From Archilochus colubris (Eukaryota; Chordata; Aves; Apodiformes; Trochilidae), in contig CM041090.1 in NCBI GenBank assembly GCA_023079485.1, positions 9,174,519 to 9,238,518 of the forward strand: a DNA stretch of 64,000 nucleotides, read 5' to 3'. A program made the translations under genes and the position numbers. The notes under the pieces were generated by a model. The model saw only the letters and a program-made list of their open reading frames with translations, searched no databases and was not told the origin of the DNA. Positions 36,955 to 50,700 of the stretch are shown here, one piece after another; the stretch's first letter is position 1, and every line of letters begins with the position of its first letter.

Positions 36955-37788
36955 TAGAATCACAGAATGGTTTGGGTTGGAAGAGACCTCAAAGATCATC
37001 TAGTTCCAACCCCCTGCTATGGGCTCCCACAAGACCAGGTTGCTCAAAGTCCCATCCAACCTGGCCTTGAACACTTCCAGCAGCCACAATTTCCCTGGGC
37101 AACCTGTTCCGGTGTCTCACTATCCTCACACTAAAGAACTTCTTTCAAATATCTAATCTAAATCTAACTTCTTTCAGTCTGAAACACTTACCCCTCATTA
37201 CCTGCCCTTGTCAAAACTCCCTCACCATCTCTCTTGTAGGCCCTCTTCCCAGTGCTGGAAGGCTGCTATAAGCTCTGCCTGATGCCCTCTCTTCTCCAGG
37301 CTGAACATCACCAACTCTCTCAGCCTGTCCTCCTAGGAAAGGTGCTCCAGCCCTCTGACCATCTATGTGGCCTTCTCTGGACTTGCTCCAACAGCCCCGT
37401 GTCCTTCTTGTCCTCAGAAATAAACAGAGTGGTCCAGGTGGACTCTCACAAGACTGGAGTAAAGGGGAAGAATCACCTCCCTTGACCTGATGGTCATTCT
37501 TGTTTTGATGCAGGCCTGGATATGGTTGGCTTTCTGGGCTACAACCACACATTGCCAGCTCGCTTCAGCTTTCCATCAACAAACACACACACAAGTCACC
37601 TCTCAAGCTTGTCAAGGTCCCTCTGGATGGCATCCCTTCCCTCCAGCATGTTGACCACACCACACAGCTTGGGCTTGTCAGCAAACTTGATGAGGTTGCA
37701 ATTAATGCAGTCAACAGTCCATGTCACCAACAGTTGGTACTGGGCCCACTACCAACCCTTGGGGAATGCTACATGTCACTGGTCTCCA
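36955..37788 (-). mobile_element. CR1 LINE, 0.83 kb
   Basis: A minus-strand CR1 copy whose 3' tail (tagaatcacagaatggtttgggttgg on the plus strand) lies at 36957 and whose 5' truncation falls just upstream of the catalytic motif, next to a 14-base A tract. The motif that should read FADD is FADK here. There are numerous frame breaks; a run of (ac)n appears at 37580-37591 inside it. The A tract at the 5' junction may be part of the target site, since A-runs also precede the tail (gggaaaaaa). Confidence 0.9.
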
Positions 37789-37789
37789 C

Positions 37790-37803
37790 AAAAAAAAAAA
37801 AAA
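37790..37803 (+). repeat. Poly-A tract (14 A)
   Basis: A run of 14 adenines that abuts the 5' truncated end of the minus-strand CR1. It may be an A-rich insertion site. Confidence 0.85.
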
Positions 37804-40800
37804 GAGAGAACTTATTGAAAAGAAAGAGGAGATAAAAGTAAGAATAGCTCCTTTGCAGACTTTTCACTTCCTATTGCTCTTTGTTTCACAGAGCTGGAAT
37901 AATGAACTTACTTTGTACTTCTTTATTTGAAGGCCATATTACTTTGCTCTTTATTCATGTGTTTGCTTTCACATTCTTCTTCCTTTCACATTTTCATAGC
38001 CTTTCCTTTTATGAAGGAAGTACGTATAAATATGCATTTCCTATGCATGTTAATGCCCCTCTTTTACTTTCCAGCCTTCCCAAGAAGCTGGCAATAAGGG
38101 GAAATTTTAGAACCAAACCATATTCTAGTGAACAGTCTACTTTGTCTGATGCCTGGCATTTAACATCAGGCAGTTTCAAGATGTATTTGAGGAAAGCATT
38201 CAATTTCCCATTCCTTGACAACCTGCCCAGAGGAAAATACATTTTCTAATATTTGTTTATTTACCCAAGTTGTTCTTTCCTGTGATTCAGTCCTTACACT
38301 GACATGTGTTAACATTTCCTCTTTACTTGCCGAGGAGCTCATTTATGACTGGGGCTGCAAGGCTTCTTCAGAATACAGTGCTGGTAATCTGGCAATAATT
38401 TGCCCTGTTTCTTGAGTCTCCTGTGTCCTTGTTCAGGAAAGCAGCAAAACCCCAGTCCACGTGTGTTCTTTTTTAAATGGACAATATTCAAAGACATTCC
38501 CCTGCAGATGACATTTTAAAAAATTAAATATAAAATTACAAAATATAATAACTTACAGGAGCCAAAAAGGCTACAAAATTAAAAAAAAAAAAATAATGTC
38601 TGTTTCCATAGACTTGGAACTTTGTACATAATATTTTTGAAATATTATGAAAAGTGCCACACATGTTTCTTTCAGAACCTGGCATGTGATCTCTCAGAGA
38701 AATCACCTTTTAAATCTTAAATTCAGCGGATGTGTCTGCACTGTTTTCTCAGGAAGAAAGACTCATATGATTCAAGATTTTTATATAAGATTTTATATTT
38801 TATTTGCAATCACTGGCATGCAAATGATATATGTGACATTTTCAGGAGGTTAAATCTGGGGAATCATTTCTAGCGATGAGCCAAGTGAAGAAGAGTATAA
38901 CCCATCTGTTATTTAAATTACATATTAGTAGGGTGCATGCTCATCAAAGCAACTCCTAGACACAAGATGTCTCAAAATATAGATTATTAGACTTCAGACA
39001 ATCTTGGCACCATGAGAGTGGCCAGCTTAGGTTACATAGTCCTTCACTGATAAATTTCTGTAATTATTTCACTGTGTTTTTAAGAAGCGAACAGTGCGTT
39101 CTCTTGGAAAACCCAGTCTCAGCAATACATTGTTTTTGGAATTTTTCCTACCTGAGCTGCAGTATCAGTCAGAGGGAGACACAGAACAAAGTTCTTCCAT
39201 TTAGATAACCACCAGGCATCTGGCTAAACTAAAAGCACCAATGTAGTTACATAAGATTCATGGCAGCTGGGCTTATTATGTGGATTTGGCCTTATTGCTC
39301 CAGTCTGTGTGCATGTTATCAAGATACTAAACACATACATTCATGCATTATCTCTTGGGCTCTTAAAATGTTCAACTTGAAAAACTGTGACCTGGAACAT
39401 GTGACTACTGTCCAGTAGAATCAGATTTTGGTGATGGAAACTATAGCTGGTTCAGAAAAGAGACATTCAGCATGGGACAGACCCTGGCTAAGGTAGCTTC
39501 CTAAGAAGAAGCTTTCAGAACAGTCACATTATGTCTGGAATTCACTACACCTCTTTCTCCACATGAGGAGCAGTGTAGATTCAAGGTGGTGAATGTGATT
39601 TGTATGCACAAAACAGCTTTCTTTTTACTGTTTTACCACAATAATTGAGTAGCATCTGTCAGCTTCTTCTTGACAAAAGAGAAACTTTCTGTATAAATTC
39701 AACATTACCAAGAAATGCTTTTTAGATGCAGGATATGAATCAGACATAGTCCTTACACTAGAAACTCCACTTGAACTGTGGCTGCACCACTCATCTGACG
39801 CCTTGCAGCAAATCCCACAAACAAGGACTCCACTTGGATTTCCCACTTCCGAGCATTGTCTGAGTGGCTGTTGGCACTCAGGTGTGTCTCTCCTTGGAGC
39901 AGTTACACTCCCTCACTGAATTTTCTTCTCTCAGAGTACATTAAAATAGGTCTACATAGAAAAACTGCAAAAGAATTGTCCTGTACAGAGCAAAATGATT
40001 TGGAAAAACTCAGTGGCTTCCATTACACAGAACATTTCCCAGGCAGCTTTTTTCCAAGCACAGTACGAGCCTTCAATAGGATTTAGCGAAAGGCAAAGTA
40101 AGTGAAATATGTTGGCCTCGTCTTCCAGCTTCTCCACAGTGCCACCATCAGTTCTTCAGTATAAAATGAATACAAGCCAACCTTGGGCCCAGAAGGGAAG
40201 TCAGATCTGCAGTGAAGCAGAGGATGCTGAATAAAGCTGCACCCAGCCCACAACTCTACTTTGTGTTTACTTGGTAAGCATGGGGACTGAGCACATATGC
40301 TCATTTCTTTCCAAAACCACAAGGAGATATCAATCTGTTCAAAGAAACAAACAAAAAAACCCCCCAAAACAAAACAAAGAAAAAAAACCCCACAACCTTC
40401 TGGCCTTCACACACCAGACTTGTTCTAAAGAGCAGAGAAGATGGAGAATATTGTCTCTGATGACAGCTTTCTGCAATCTTTGCAGAAGTTAAAGTTTTGT
40501 CATCTAGAAAAATAGCCAAAGTACAAATGCTGCCAGGAAGAAAAATTTAAAGCAAACATTTAAAAGCTTTATTCCTGTTGTGAACCATCATAATTATAAT
40601 TTCAAAGCATTTGCAAAATTATTTCTTGTATAATAATCATGAAAAAGTATATTTATTTTGAGAATGCTGAGGAATCAAACAATTGCTATAAATTAAAGCT
40701 ATGGTCCTTGAACACCAGTGTATACATACATCAGAAGATTCTTCAACTCAATTAATTCAAGACTGATGTGTGACTGAAGTGTATTAAAAATTCACCATTC

Positions 40801-43800
40801 AAAATCGCTTAGGATTTGCTTTAAGTTTACTTTAGTTTCAAATATTACTGGTGATGTTTCAATTAGCAGAAATTTCAATGCAAAGGCAACATAAAACATT
40901 GATTTGAAATGTATGTTAGAGAACTGTGATAGCAGTCAGCTACCTCTGGTATTGGAGAGGAGCTGCATCTTCACATTCAGATGAGGATCTGTATCATTCC
41001 AGCACCTGATATTTTTCAGTCAAGGGCTTGGGAATGGTAAGTTTTAAAGATTTGGTTCAGTCATTACAGTAACAACTTGGATTTTAAACCCTTTCACGAC
41101 TAAACCTTAAAATCCAGGCACTTTGATTCAATCTGCACTTTAAATATCTCTGGCAGCACAGTCTTGATAGAAATTGTCCCTGACACCACACAGACTCACT
41201 AAAATGATAGGCAGTGACCTGGAGACTACTTCCCTGAGGAATGTGAGCCAGCTTCCTATAATGAAATCCCACGACAGCTTTTCAAAATACTTTCAAAGTA
41301 AAGAAATAAATTCCAATTGATTATCACTCCAGTTTCTTTATCTTTAATGTCTTGTGTTGGTTTTCTGACACTTAATCAGAGCAACAATTCTGCAATCCAT
41401 CAAGAGAGTAACTACACAACTCCCTGGTGTCTAATACACAGAGTACTGCAGTGCTGTGAGGACAAATGGTGTCTGCTGCAGAGATGGCTCTCTGGAGAGG
41501 TAACAGCCAACAGGAAGAATTTTCAGCATCGTTACTGCCTATTTTGATTTGAGGCCATAAAGGATGTACAATGAGACACCCTCTCCTAACCACTGTTGGG
41601 ATATATTTATTTACAGCTGGAATGATAATTATATGGAGGGTTCTTTTAAGATGAAGTATGGTTCCTCCTTTTCACTGTAAAGTAAGGGTGAGCATACTAA
41701 ATCTGTTATTACAAGTGGTGTTTTCTTTTTCTTGATACTATATAAGACTTCCAGCCTGCCAGCTCAGCAAAGATATCGACAAGCACTTGTTTTGTTGAGC
41801 AGATGAAAACAAGTGCATTTCAATTTTTAAAATTTCAGCATTTGGAAAACCTACTTTCATGCAAAAAACCCATAGCCTTTAGGGGAAAAAAAAAGAATTT
41901 TTATAAATATGGCAATTTGTATAAATAAACAGTCCTCCTATGTAATGATGACTGCATACAAAAAAGTTTCCAAGGCATTATTGCAATTATACATTAAACT
42001 GGGATGCATAAATCATTACGTGGTCAATATGCAAAGCAAGCTCCATAACTTCTGCCTTGCCTTTTGCATCTTAGTGTCTCCAAACACAAGCTGACTCTGT
42101 TGTATTTCATTTCCAGTTACAGACTTGATTTGAGTTCTGATTTGTTATGAGAAATCAAACAAGCAGAAGAATACAACAGGAAGCTGATGTTGGCAAAGGA
42201 GATGGCAGATGTCTTAATCCTGTGTTAGTCCAGACACAGAGGCAGTGCAGAGCATCTCCAACTCTCAGGAAAGAAACACTGCTTGTCTGAGTTCTCACCT
42301 AACTTCCTAAATTCCAGAGGATGCCAGAGCTGCCTCAGGGGAAAGGTGCAGTGTGGCAGCATCCTGTCCAGCCTGTGACCACCTTCTGCAGTGAAAGGGC
42401 AAGTGACACTTCAAACAGCACTGAAGTGTGTTCCAGAGGTGAATGTGTTACACTTGTTCTTAATTACTACTGTAGGGTTCTAGACATCAGTGCACACAAA
42501 TGCCTGGTGGATGCAAGCATTCAGTTTCTCAACACACACTCAAATTCCAGATATTTGCTAGCTTGTAAAATAGTTTTAAGAAGTATTCTATAATTTACTG
42601 CACACTGTATGTGCTACAGTCCTATATGTACTCTAAAAATCTATTGGCCTGAGTAGAAAAAGATCTTTCAGCAGTTTTGGGTTGTTTTTGTTTTGGGGTT
42701 TTTTATCACTAGACTTTTATAAAAATATGAAAAGTAGCATTACAGTTTTATATTAAATTTTATGCAATATTTTGGCCCTAAATAAAAAAAAATAAATCAA
42801 ACCTGTACATCAAAAAAGCCTATCTTAATTGGAAGAGTTAGAATATTTCATCTTTGGTAGAGGCCTAGCTGTAAGACCTATCTATCTTCACTATCTAGCT
42901 TTCCAACAATTATAGCATTACATATTTTCATACAGTAAAACCAGATCCATTAATATAAACCAGAAATTACTTCCATGTGTTTCCACATAAAATATTCCCT
43001 CTTCTCATGTTTAATAGATTTCTTATTTGAAGAGATGTAAACTGATATCCTCATCCAGCAAAGCACTTAAGTACATGTTTAAACTCATGCACATTACTTA
43101 TCTTCTCAATCAGGATCTAAATGAGGCTGCCATCATTTCTCCCTGCTGGAGAATTTTCTCCACCCCCCAGTAAGGTGATGTAAACTCATGTTGAAAACTG
43201 ACAAAGCTTGTGTATTGCCACCATCCTATATAGGCATTATTGGGAACAAATGGAACAGCTTGAACAAATCTCCATTCAGATCTCCAACAGATCTCTCCAT
43301 TTTGCCACATAAATGGTTCCCTCTCAGATCATTAGAAATAAAACATGAAAATGGAAGTCAACCAGAAAAAGTCAGCCTAATAGATCAAAAGAAGCACACA
43401 GGTGATGCAGAGTGAGCTACCACATCACCCTTCCACTCCCAGGTTCCCTAGAGACTGAAAAGGGGTTTCATGTAGGATAAGCTGGTTCTGCATTTTACAG
43501 TAATTAATCTCATCCATGTCTTGGCTTTCTCGCTGAAACATTCTACTGATAAATATTTTGACTGAAATTAAGGAACAATTGATCTCCATCTCCACCCCTT
43601 CCACCCCCCACCCTGGGAATCCTGGTCTGCAGAACTGCAACTGCAATATATATGTTTGTACCCTCTTTCTGAGTGGTAAATAAAGTGAAAATTGACATTC
43701 AGGAGTGCTGAATCTCTGTGCTTCTTTATATTTGGGGCTTGAAGATATTTGTGTTTTGCAAGAATATGATTAAAGAATTTTCTTTATATCTTGTCACAAT

Positions 43801-46800
43801 GGGCATTGAGGAGAAAATTTTAATTCTGTTGACTGAATATACAAGGCACATCTACAACCTTGGCTTCAGAACATGGTTGTGATACATAGCAGGCAAGAAA
43901 TAAAGTAAATTAGACAACACAGTGGGGCAATAGATTTTGCAAATCTCAAGTCATATTTTTTAAAGTTTGAGAGAATCTGCATAAAAGCAAGCCTGCAGGT
44001 TGTCAGTCCAGCTTGAAGGGAAAACATGATCTGGCTGTATTTTTAAGCAAACAAGGCATTTCGGTTTCTTTGTCTGACTGAGAGTCCTGAAACTTGAGGA
44101 GAAACTAAACCAGCATTTAGTTATGGTGTGACAGAGTTACTGTTATTTAGACACTTAAATAGCATCCTGTGGTGGTGCTGGTCAGCAGCAGCCGAAACCC
44201 TCCATTGAACCAAGGTGCCATCTGAAAAGGGAAGCATTGTGAGGAGGCACCACCTGTGAAGAACAAAAGTTACACGAAGACATAAAATTCTGCTTCATCT
44301 TCCAAGCAAAAAGGGTTATGTTTGCACAAGAGCACTGCTCATTTGTGAGCTTCTATGGAACATACAGCTTCTCACAAGTAAATACAATCACATAAGCTCT
44401 CTGTCACTTTTCTCAAGCATTTTCTCCACAAACCAGATACTTAAAAACAAAATCCCATTCAGTGGCTAGATAATATTCTAAGAACATAAAACTCTTCACC
44501 TGAGGGACAGGGAAGATCTAATAACTGCTCTCTCCTGTCTGCTGGTCAGATTGAAACTGCAGGACGTGTTACAGCTACATCTCTCCTTTAGGACTCCATT
44601 AATCTCTTCAGTTTTGTGTCATACAGACATATTCAGTTACTTTGCACAACATTACCAGAAGCAAAATTCCAAAATATCTGAAAGCATGGTGAAAGAAACA
44701 CCAGATATTCACAAATAACAGGAATGCAGCCATGTAGAAGCTATTGCTATCAAACACCATTTCAGTGTAGGATCACTCCCTATATCCCTTTGAGGGAAAT
44801 AAATAATTTGCTGCTCTTACTGCTAAAAAGACATATCTAGAAATTGCCATTGGAACAAACCCACTTTAAAAGAAACACCACACAAGCCCTTCTGAACCTT
44901 GTGACTGAACAGTCAAAACCAGCTGATTGATTTCATCCGTAAGAATGGATTTTTTTGCTTATGCTTTTGCAATGTGCAAGTTTACTGGTCTGAAGATTGG
45001 CCCTCTCATGCCAGCCTACACAAAAGGACTCAGAGGGAGACATCAGGCCACACCTCTGCCCTCTTTCTCTTGGCCAATTTTTCAGCACAAATTTTAACAT
45101 CCTGAGGGCTGCTCTAATTTGTACCAGTTGGCAAGGTTCCAAAGGAGCTGCCTTTGTGGCCATAACTGACAGGGGCTCAGGAAAGCATCAGTCATGACTC
45201 CATGCTGATACTGGCACTGAGACAGAATACAGCTTTTTCTGGTTCTTTGCTTGAAGGTACCCCACCCACAATTTTAGGAAAATATTAGAGTGGTGCAAAG
45301 TATTCTTGATGGCAATATTTCTGGAATTTGCTATTTTTACTTTTTTTATAGATCTACACAAGCAATTACAGTTGGCATTTACTGTGTATTGCAGTTACAT
45401 GCTGAGAGTTAAAATGTACATTGGTAGAAAGAGAGGGATGGATCCTGAGGCAGGAGAATTGTAGGAAAAAGGATTTTAACTTTTTTTGTATTTCTCTTTC
45501 ACAATGTGAAATCTTGACATTTCAGCTTGCCCTTTATTACACATTTCTTTATTTCTCTTCACATTTCATTATTTTATGAAAGAAATGTCTATGTATCATT
45601 AAAAGGATCTTCCTTTTTCTATAGACTTGTAAATATAAGATATAATTATAAGGCTTCTTCTGTTGAAAACAGTTGCATTTTACACCTTTTTCCTCCTGCC
45701 CACTAAGTAGTGATTTTTTTTTCTTAGCCATGGATTACTCTCAAATCCATCATTCCTAACCACTCATTTGGTGGAGCACAGCAAGCTTTTTCAGTCACTC
45801 CTTTTTGCTGACCATACAGATGAGGTTGCAGAACAGCTTTGTCCTCACAAGTGATTGTTTTGGTACAAGATTTTTTTTTGTAAATTTGAAGTAATACAGT
45901 TACAAGCTTACAGAAAGATGTTCCGATTTCAATACCACAAAATGTATTTTAAGTTTGTTTGCATCACATGGAAGGAGTTCTAAGCTAAAGGAAGCAAGCA
46001 CTTCTCTACCTAATAAAAGTGTTCATGTAGGAGATTATATGTGTGTAACAGTTTAAATGATTTGTCTACTGTCAAGACAAAGTCCTAGACAATGACGTGC
46101 TCCATGTAGCCATAGAAGAAACATCCAGATGATAGGTCTCCATGTTGTCTTAATTGGTTCAGATAACATGGTTTTCTTTTATAATAGTATGTATCTATTT
46201 TTTGTCAATTTTTAAAAGGAAAAACATCCTTTCAGCTGAAATCTTACTGTGGCTCTAAGTCATCAAGTTGCTAAGAATCCTATGAAAGTTGTTATAAAGA
46301 CCTGTTATGACTCAGCCTCTCATAAAACTTGTAGCAAATGATTCCTTATATTATATTTTTCAGATGCATGAGAACTTGCTTGTATTTAGTCTTTGCATTT
46401 TCAGACAAGGAAGAATAATACCACATGCCATGATGGTCAGATGAGGCAACCACAGACTGCTTGGATAAGTAACTGGAGAGGAGATTCACACAGTAGAGAA
46501 TGAAATGAAAGCATATTAATGGAATGTTCAGGTTAGAAAAATAAGGGTTTGCTCATGCAAAAGGACCCATTTGTCAGAAAAGACTGCAAAGGAAGATAAC
46601 CTAAAAGAATGAGTTTTCTTAGTAATTCAGTGACAGAATTACAATTCAGTGACAGACTTCTATGGTGAGTTCCCCATGGAGAGAGTATTTTCATGTACAT
46701 TGAGACAGCTTCAATTACATAAAAAAATTAAATCATCAAATCAGATCTGATTATCAGAACTATTTTTCTCATTTATCTGATCCTTGTGCTCTGAACACTC

Positions 46801-47398
46801 CATTTTCCACTTCCTATTTCAACCCATGAAACATGAGGGTGAGCGGTCTAAGTTCATAATTTCAGAAATTATGTTGGTTTTTTCTATGAAGTAGAGGAAT
46901 ACTTCAGATTATAAAAGTTAAAAGAACTACTAGAAATGGAAATTTAAGTCCAGGAAAAGGTGTGTAGCTGCCAGTGACGTAAATGCTAAGCCAGAAGGTA
47001 CTCATCGTTTTTAAGAGTTTAAGTGAGAATACAGGCAAATAATTTTAAATAAACAGTTGTGCAATCAAATGCTTTTTCTTATCAAGCAATCAATCACAAT
47101 AGCCTTTCTTTAAAACTGCTGTTCCTCTATACAAGTATAGAGGTTTAACATTCCATGGTTAAATAGGTAGGGAAATCATTAATGAGGTGAACTAGTAGAA
47201 CAGCACTACTTTTGTGTTGCATATAAAAGCAAAAACACTGAGAAGGGCAAAACACTGAGAAGGGTAATCTTATGTTCAGAAGCACTAAATTTTTCTCCTG
47301 ACATAAGACTGCTAGACAAGGTCCTGTAAGAAGAGGTGGGTTTTTTTCTGGGACTACTATATGAGGAATTATTCAATCAGCATCTTAATTAAAAGACT
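37804..47398. other. Long repeat-poor AT-rich interval, no gene seen
   Basis: About 9.6 kb without any recognisable interspersed repeat, gene or RNA. It contains an A-rich, C-tract-bearing stretch at 40345-40397, a near-duplicate aattcagtgacaga pair at 46624-46655, and a two-copy 17-bp tandem repeat at 47232-47265. Short frames show no family resemblance. Confidence 0.5.
47232..47265 (+). repeat. 17-bp tandem repeat, two copies
   Basis: The unit aaaacactgagaagggc is followed directly by the same unit ending in t. It is a simple local duplication. Confidence 0.85.
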
Positions 47399-47404
47399 GG
47401 CTGT

Positions 47405-47720
47405 TGTTACAAGACAAACCTCTCTTAGGGTACGACGCTTCAAGGTCCAACCAGGTGTTCCAGCAGAAACTCACAAATAGTGCTCTGAATCTATTGCCTT
47501 CAGGGTTGACCAGCCCGGATCAGTGCTGTTGCTCCAAGAGCAGCCAATCTCTCTGCTGGCTTGCTCAGGATGAGCTGAGCCTGTGCGTTTGAGCCTCACC
47601 TTTTATTGGCCCCCTAATCCTGCTCATGCGCAGTGGGGGCCCTGCCCTAATCAGGCACAGGTGGGCTTAACACAAGCTCATGCCCACTGCCTGGGCACCT
47701 GGTTGCCTCATTTCACTACA
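47405..47720 (-). mobile_element. Solo LTR, same family as the 32.9 kb copy
   Basis: A 316-bp minus-strand unit that begins TGTAGTGAAATGAGG and ends CTTGTAACA, with a perfect 6-bp duplication ggctgt at 47399-47404 and 47721-47726. It aligns end to end with the 32877-33201 copy apart from substitutions and a 10-bp deletion near the TG end (an aattagtggc-containing block is missing). The CAATAAAAGG box is at 47599-47608 on the minus strand. No internal retroviral sequence is adjacent. The perfect duplication and close similarity of two copies indicate a fairly recent family. Confidence 0.92.
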
Positions 47721-47726
47721 GGCTGT

Positions 47727-50700
47727 GTGTTTATCTTGCATTCAGTATAGTTCAGTCCAGCTGACTTACACAGATTCAGGTTCCCCCTTACAGTTGAGTT
47801 CCACACACAAACTTACAACCCTTATTTTTTTTGTCTGCCAATATTGATATCTGTAAGTCTTAAAATTAAGGTAAAACAGTACCAGTTCAGACACAGCAAG
47901 CTCTGATTCATGATGAGGAGGCATTTTAGGGCACTGACAATCTTTTTATAACCTGTTGAATTATTTTGAAAGGAACTGTGATCTGACCAGCGATGTGATT
48001 TGCATCAGTGTATTTTTAACAGCTTTAAGAGGCTCCTCAAAAAATCAAAACTTTTAATTAATCTTTATATTTTGAGGCATTAGAAGTGAAAAAAAAAATA
48101 CAGGAAATACAATTTCTTTTGAAGCACGCTAATAACAAATGACATAGCAATTATTATGGGAATGGGATGGAGCCAATAGAAATTGTCTAGATTACAGTAG
48201 AGAGAGGACAGTCTTAGGGTTCAAATTCTTTCATTCCACTTAGCCAATGCCCTGCATCATATGCTTCCAATTTATTTACCACCTAGTACAGGTGGTAACC
48301 TTTTTGTAACACATTTCAATAAAGGAAACCCAGAAAACAAACCAGCAGATGGAAACAGCATGGGAGTTCATTGTTTTGATCCCAAAATGCTTAATTTAAG
48401 ACATTGTTTAAAAATAAGTCTATAACTACATTTTTTGATTAAGAAGAGAGAAGAGTAACACTCCATGGAATGCAAATTTTAAGAGAAATTCAGGAGGATG
48501 TAGGATTTTGACCCACAGGACAAAGGAGTTTTGCTTTTTTTCACACTATCTCCGCATGAAATTGGGAATAAGAACTGACATCTCTAGACTCAGCTATAAC
48601 TATGTTGTCCATCTTCCAAGACATGATTCCATGATATTCATGGAACAGAGCTATTTGAGGATATTCTGCATTACTTAGCTGCAATATATTCTAAGCATAT
48701 AGAAGCATACATGCATGCAGTGTATGTTGTGTTTTACCTCTAGACACACAGAAGACAGGAGAAGGTTACATTTAAGAAACAACAATGCTGCCCAAGCTGT
48801 CCTTTCACAACTGTAATACCAAGCAGTTGTTTAACTCCAACCACGCTCATAAAAAACATGTAAATACTGCCTAGGACTTCAAGAAAAATAAAGAGAAGTT
48901 TCCACCCTCATTTATCACAAGAGTTCTGCATCATAGATTTCTCTGAGTGGACAAAAATAGTCAGTGGAACATACATGAAGAAATTGCTCCCTAAGCAGCT
49001 TCTGGTGGAAGCATCTCTTAAAACTTGAGCTTATTCCCAGACATAAAGCTTAATTTTGAAAGTTCTTCTGATAAATTTCTGATTTAATTTTTGAAAAACT
49101 CCTGGGAACACAAACAATGCTTTTTTATATTCTGATTCACAAGTAGTTTTTTACAAATAATTTACAGTTTTTTCTTTAATTGTCCCAACTGTATCCTAGA
49201 GTAGTAACATTTCATTACTGCAAAGAAGCAAATATTGTTGTGTGCTACAGAAGTGTCAAGTGTGGTGAGAAAAAATGGCACCTGGAATGAGAGCCTGGAC
49301 AAACAATACCACATGGGCAAGAGACAGAAGAGGAGGAAAATGAGGGGTAATAGATTTAAGTAAACCAAAAAGACATGAATAACATGTAAGACAATTGATT
49401 TTCACTTGCTTGATTCTCTTAATTCATCAGTTCCTCTACAAGAGGAGAAAGCCAGGATATTTGTTGAGCTCCAGTTGCATTATGAAGCCATGCCCACCTG
49501 GAGGGGGAAAATAACCCATCAAAATGTACTCCTCTAGCAGATGAGACTTCACACACAGAACTGCTGATGAGATAATTTCAATTTTTACAGATACAGATAG
49601 CAATAAATCATAGGAAAAGCTGCTTTTGTCCCATCTTTTGCAAGCTGAGTCTGTCCAGAGTATAGTATGCTGGAAGTAAAATAGTATTTTCACAAAGTGC
49701 CATGATTGCTGAGAACTTCCACTGATACCTGGAATTTCATTCATATTTAAGGCAAATATAAAATGGTTTTGATAGCATTAGCTCCATTGGACTCCTTGCT
49801 CCACGACCAGTGTCACCAACATTCCTAACTAAACTACCATCGCATTTCTACATTTTCCCCAAAGAGGGAAAAAGTGTGTGCCCCTGGAAATAGGTCTGTT
49901 TTCCAACATTGCACCTTCTGCTTCTCAAAACAATGCAAAAAAAGCAAAACTCCTGTTTGCACAAGCAGAATATCTCTATTAATGTCACCTCTTTCCTTGT
50001 ATAGGGTGCTTCTGAGCAAAAATGATAACGAAATGAATCATGCCTTTTTCCCTTCATCTGCCTCTTGCTCCTAAAATGTCTCATTTTTTTACATAATTGA
50101 TCAGCGTTATTTGGACAAATGTGTTTGCACAGCTCTGGCAAGCAAACGTGTATTTTTTCCTTCTCATGTTGGAAGGAACAGTTAATTTCAAAGAGTTAAA
50201 CAGCCGCAGGGACCCTTGAGATGTTCTACATCCTCTAGCTGTGGTATGCACTCTGCTAAACTTTGAACGATGCACTATGCAGCAGCCCCTGTGAGGATAA
50301 GGCTATGTAAACCATCTCACAGACTCTTTTCCTATGTATACTAAAGGCCTAGTGTCTCCAGGAAAAAAAAAAAAAAAAGTCATGATTCCTGTAATTGGAA
50401 AAAATTACTGCTAGAAAGAATCAGCAACAGGAAAGGATTGAAATGAATAGGTAATCCAAACACGTGCCTGGAATTCTATCATTAATAATATAATTGGTAC
50501 AAACATTCTCAACAATGCTCCACTGTTAGTCACACATACCATTGGGTGCTTTGTTGTGATGCACAGATTAACATAGAAACAACTGTACCTTAAATCTGAA
50601 ACATTTGTGGCATGACATAAGTCAATCTCTCATCACACATCTATTCATTTTGCTGCCTTCTAAAACAGAAGAAGGAGTCAGTAACCAATATGCAGATCCC

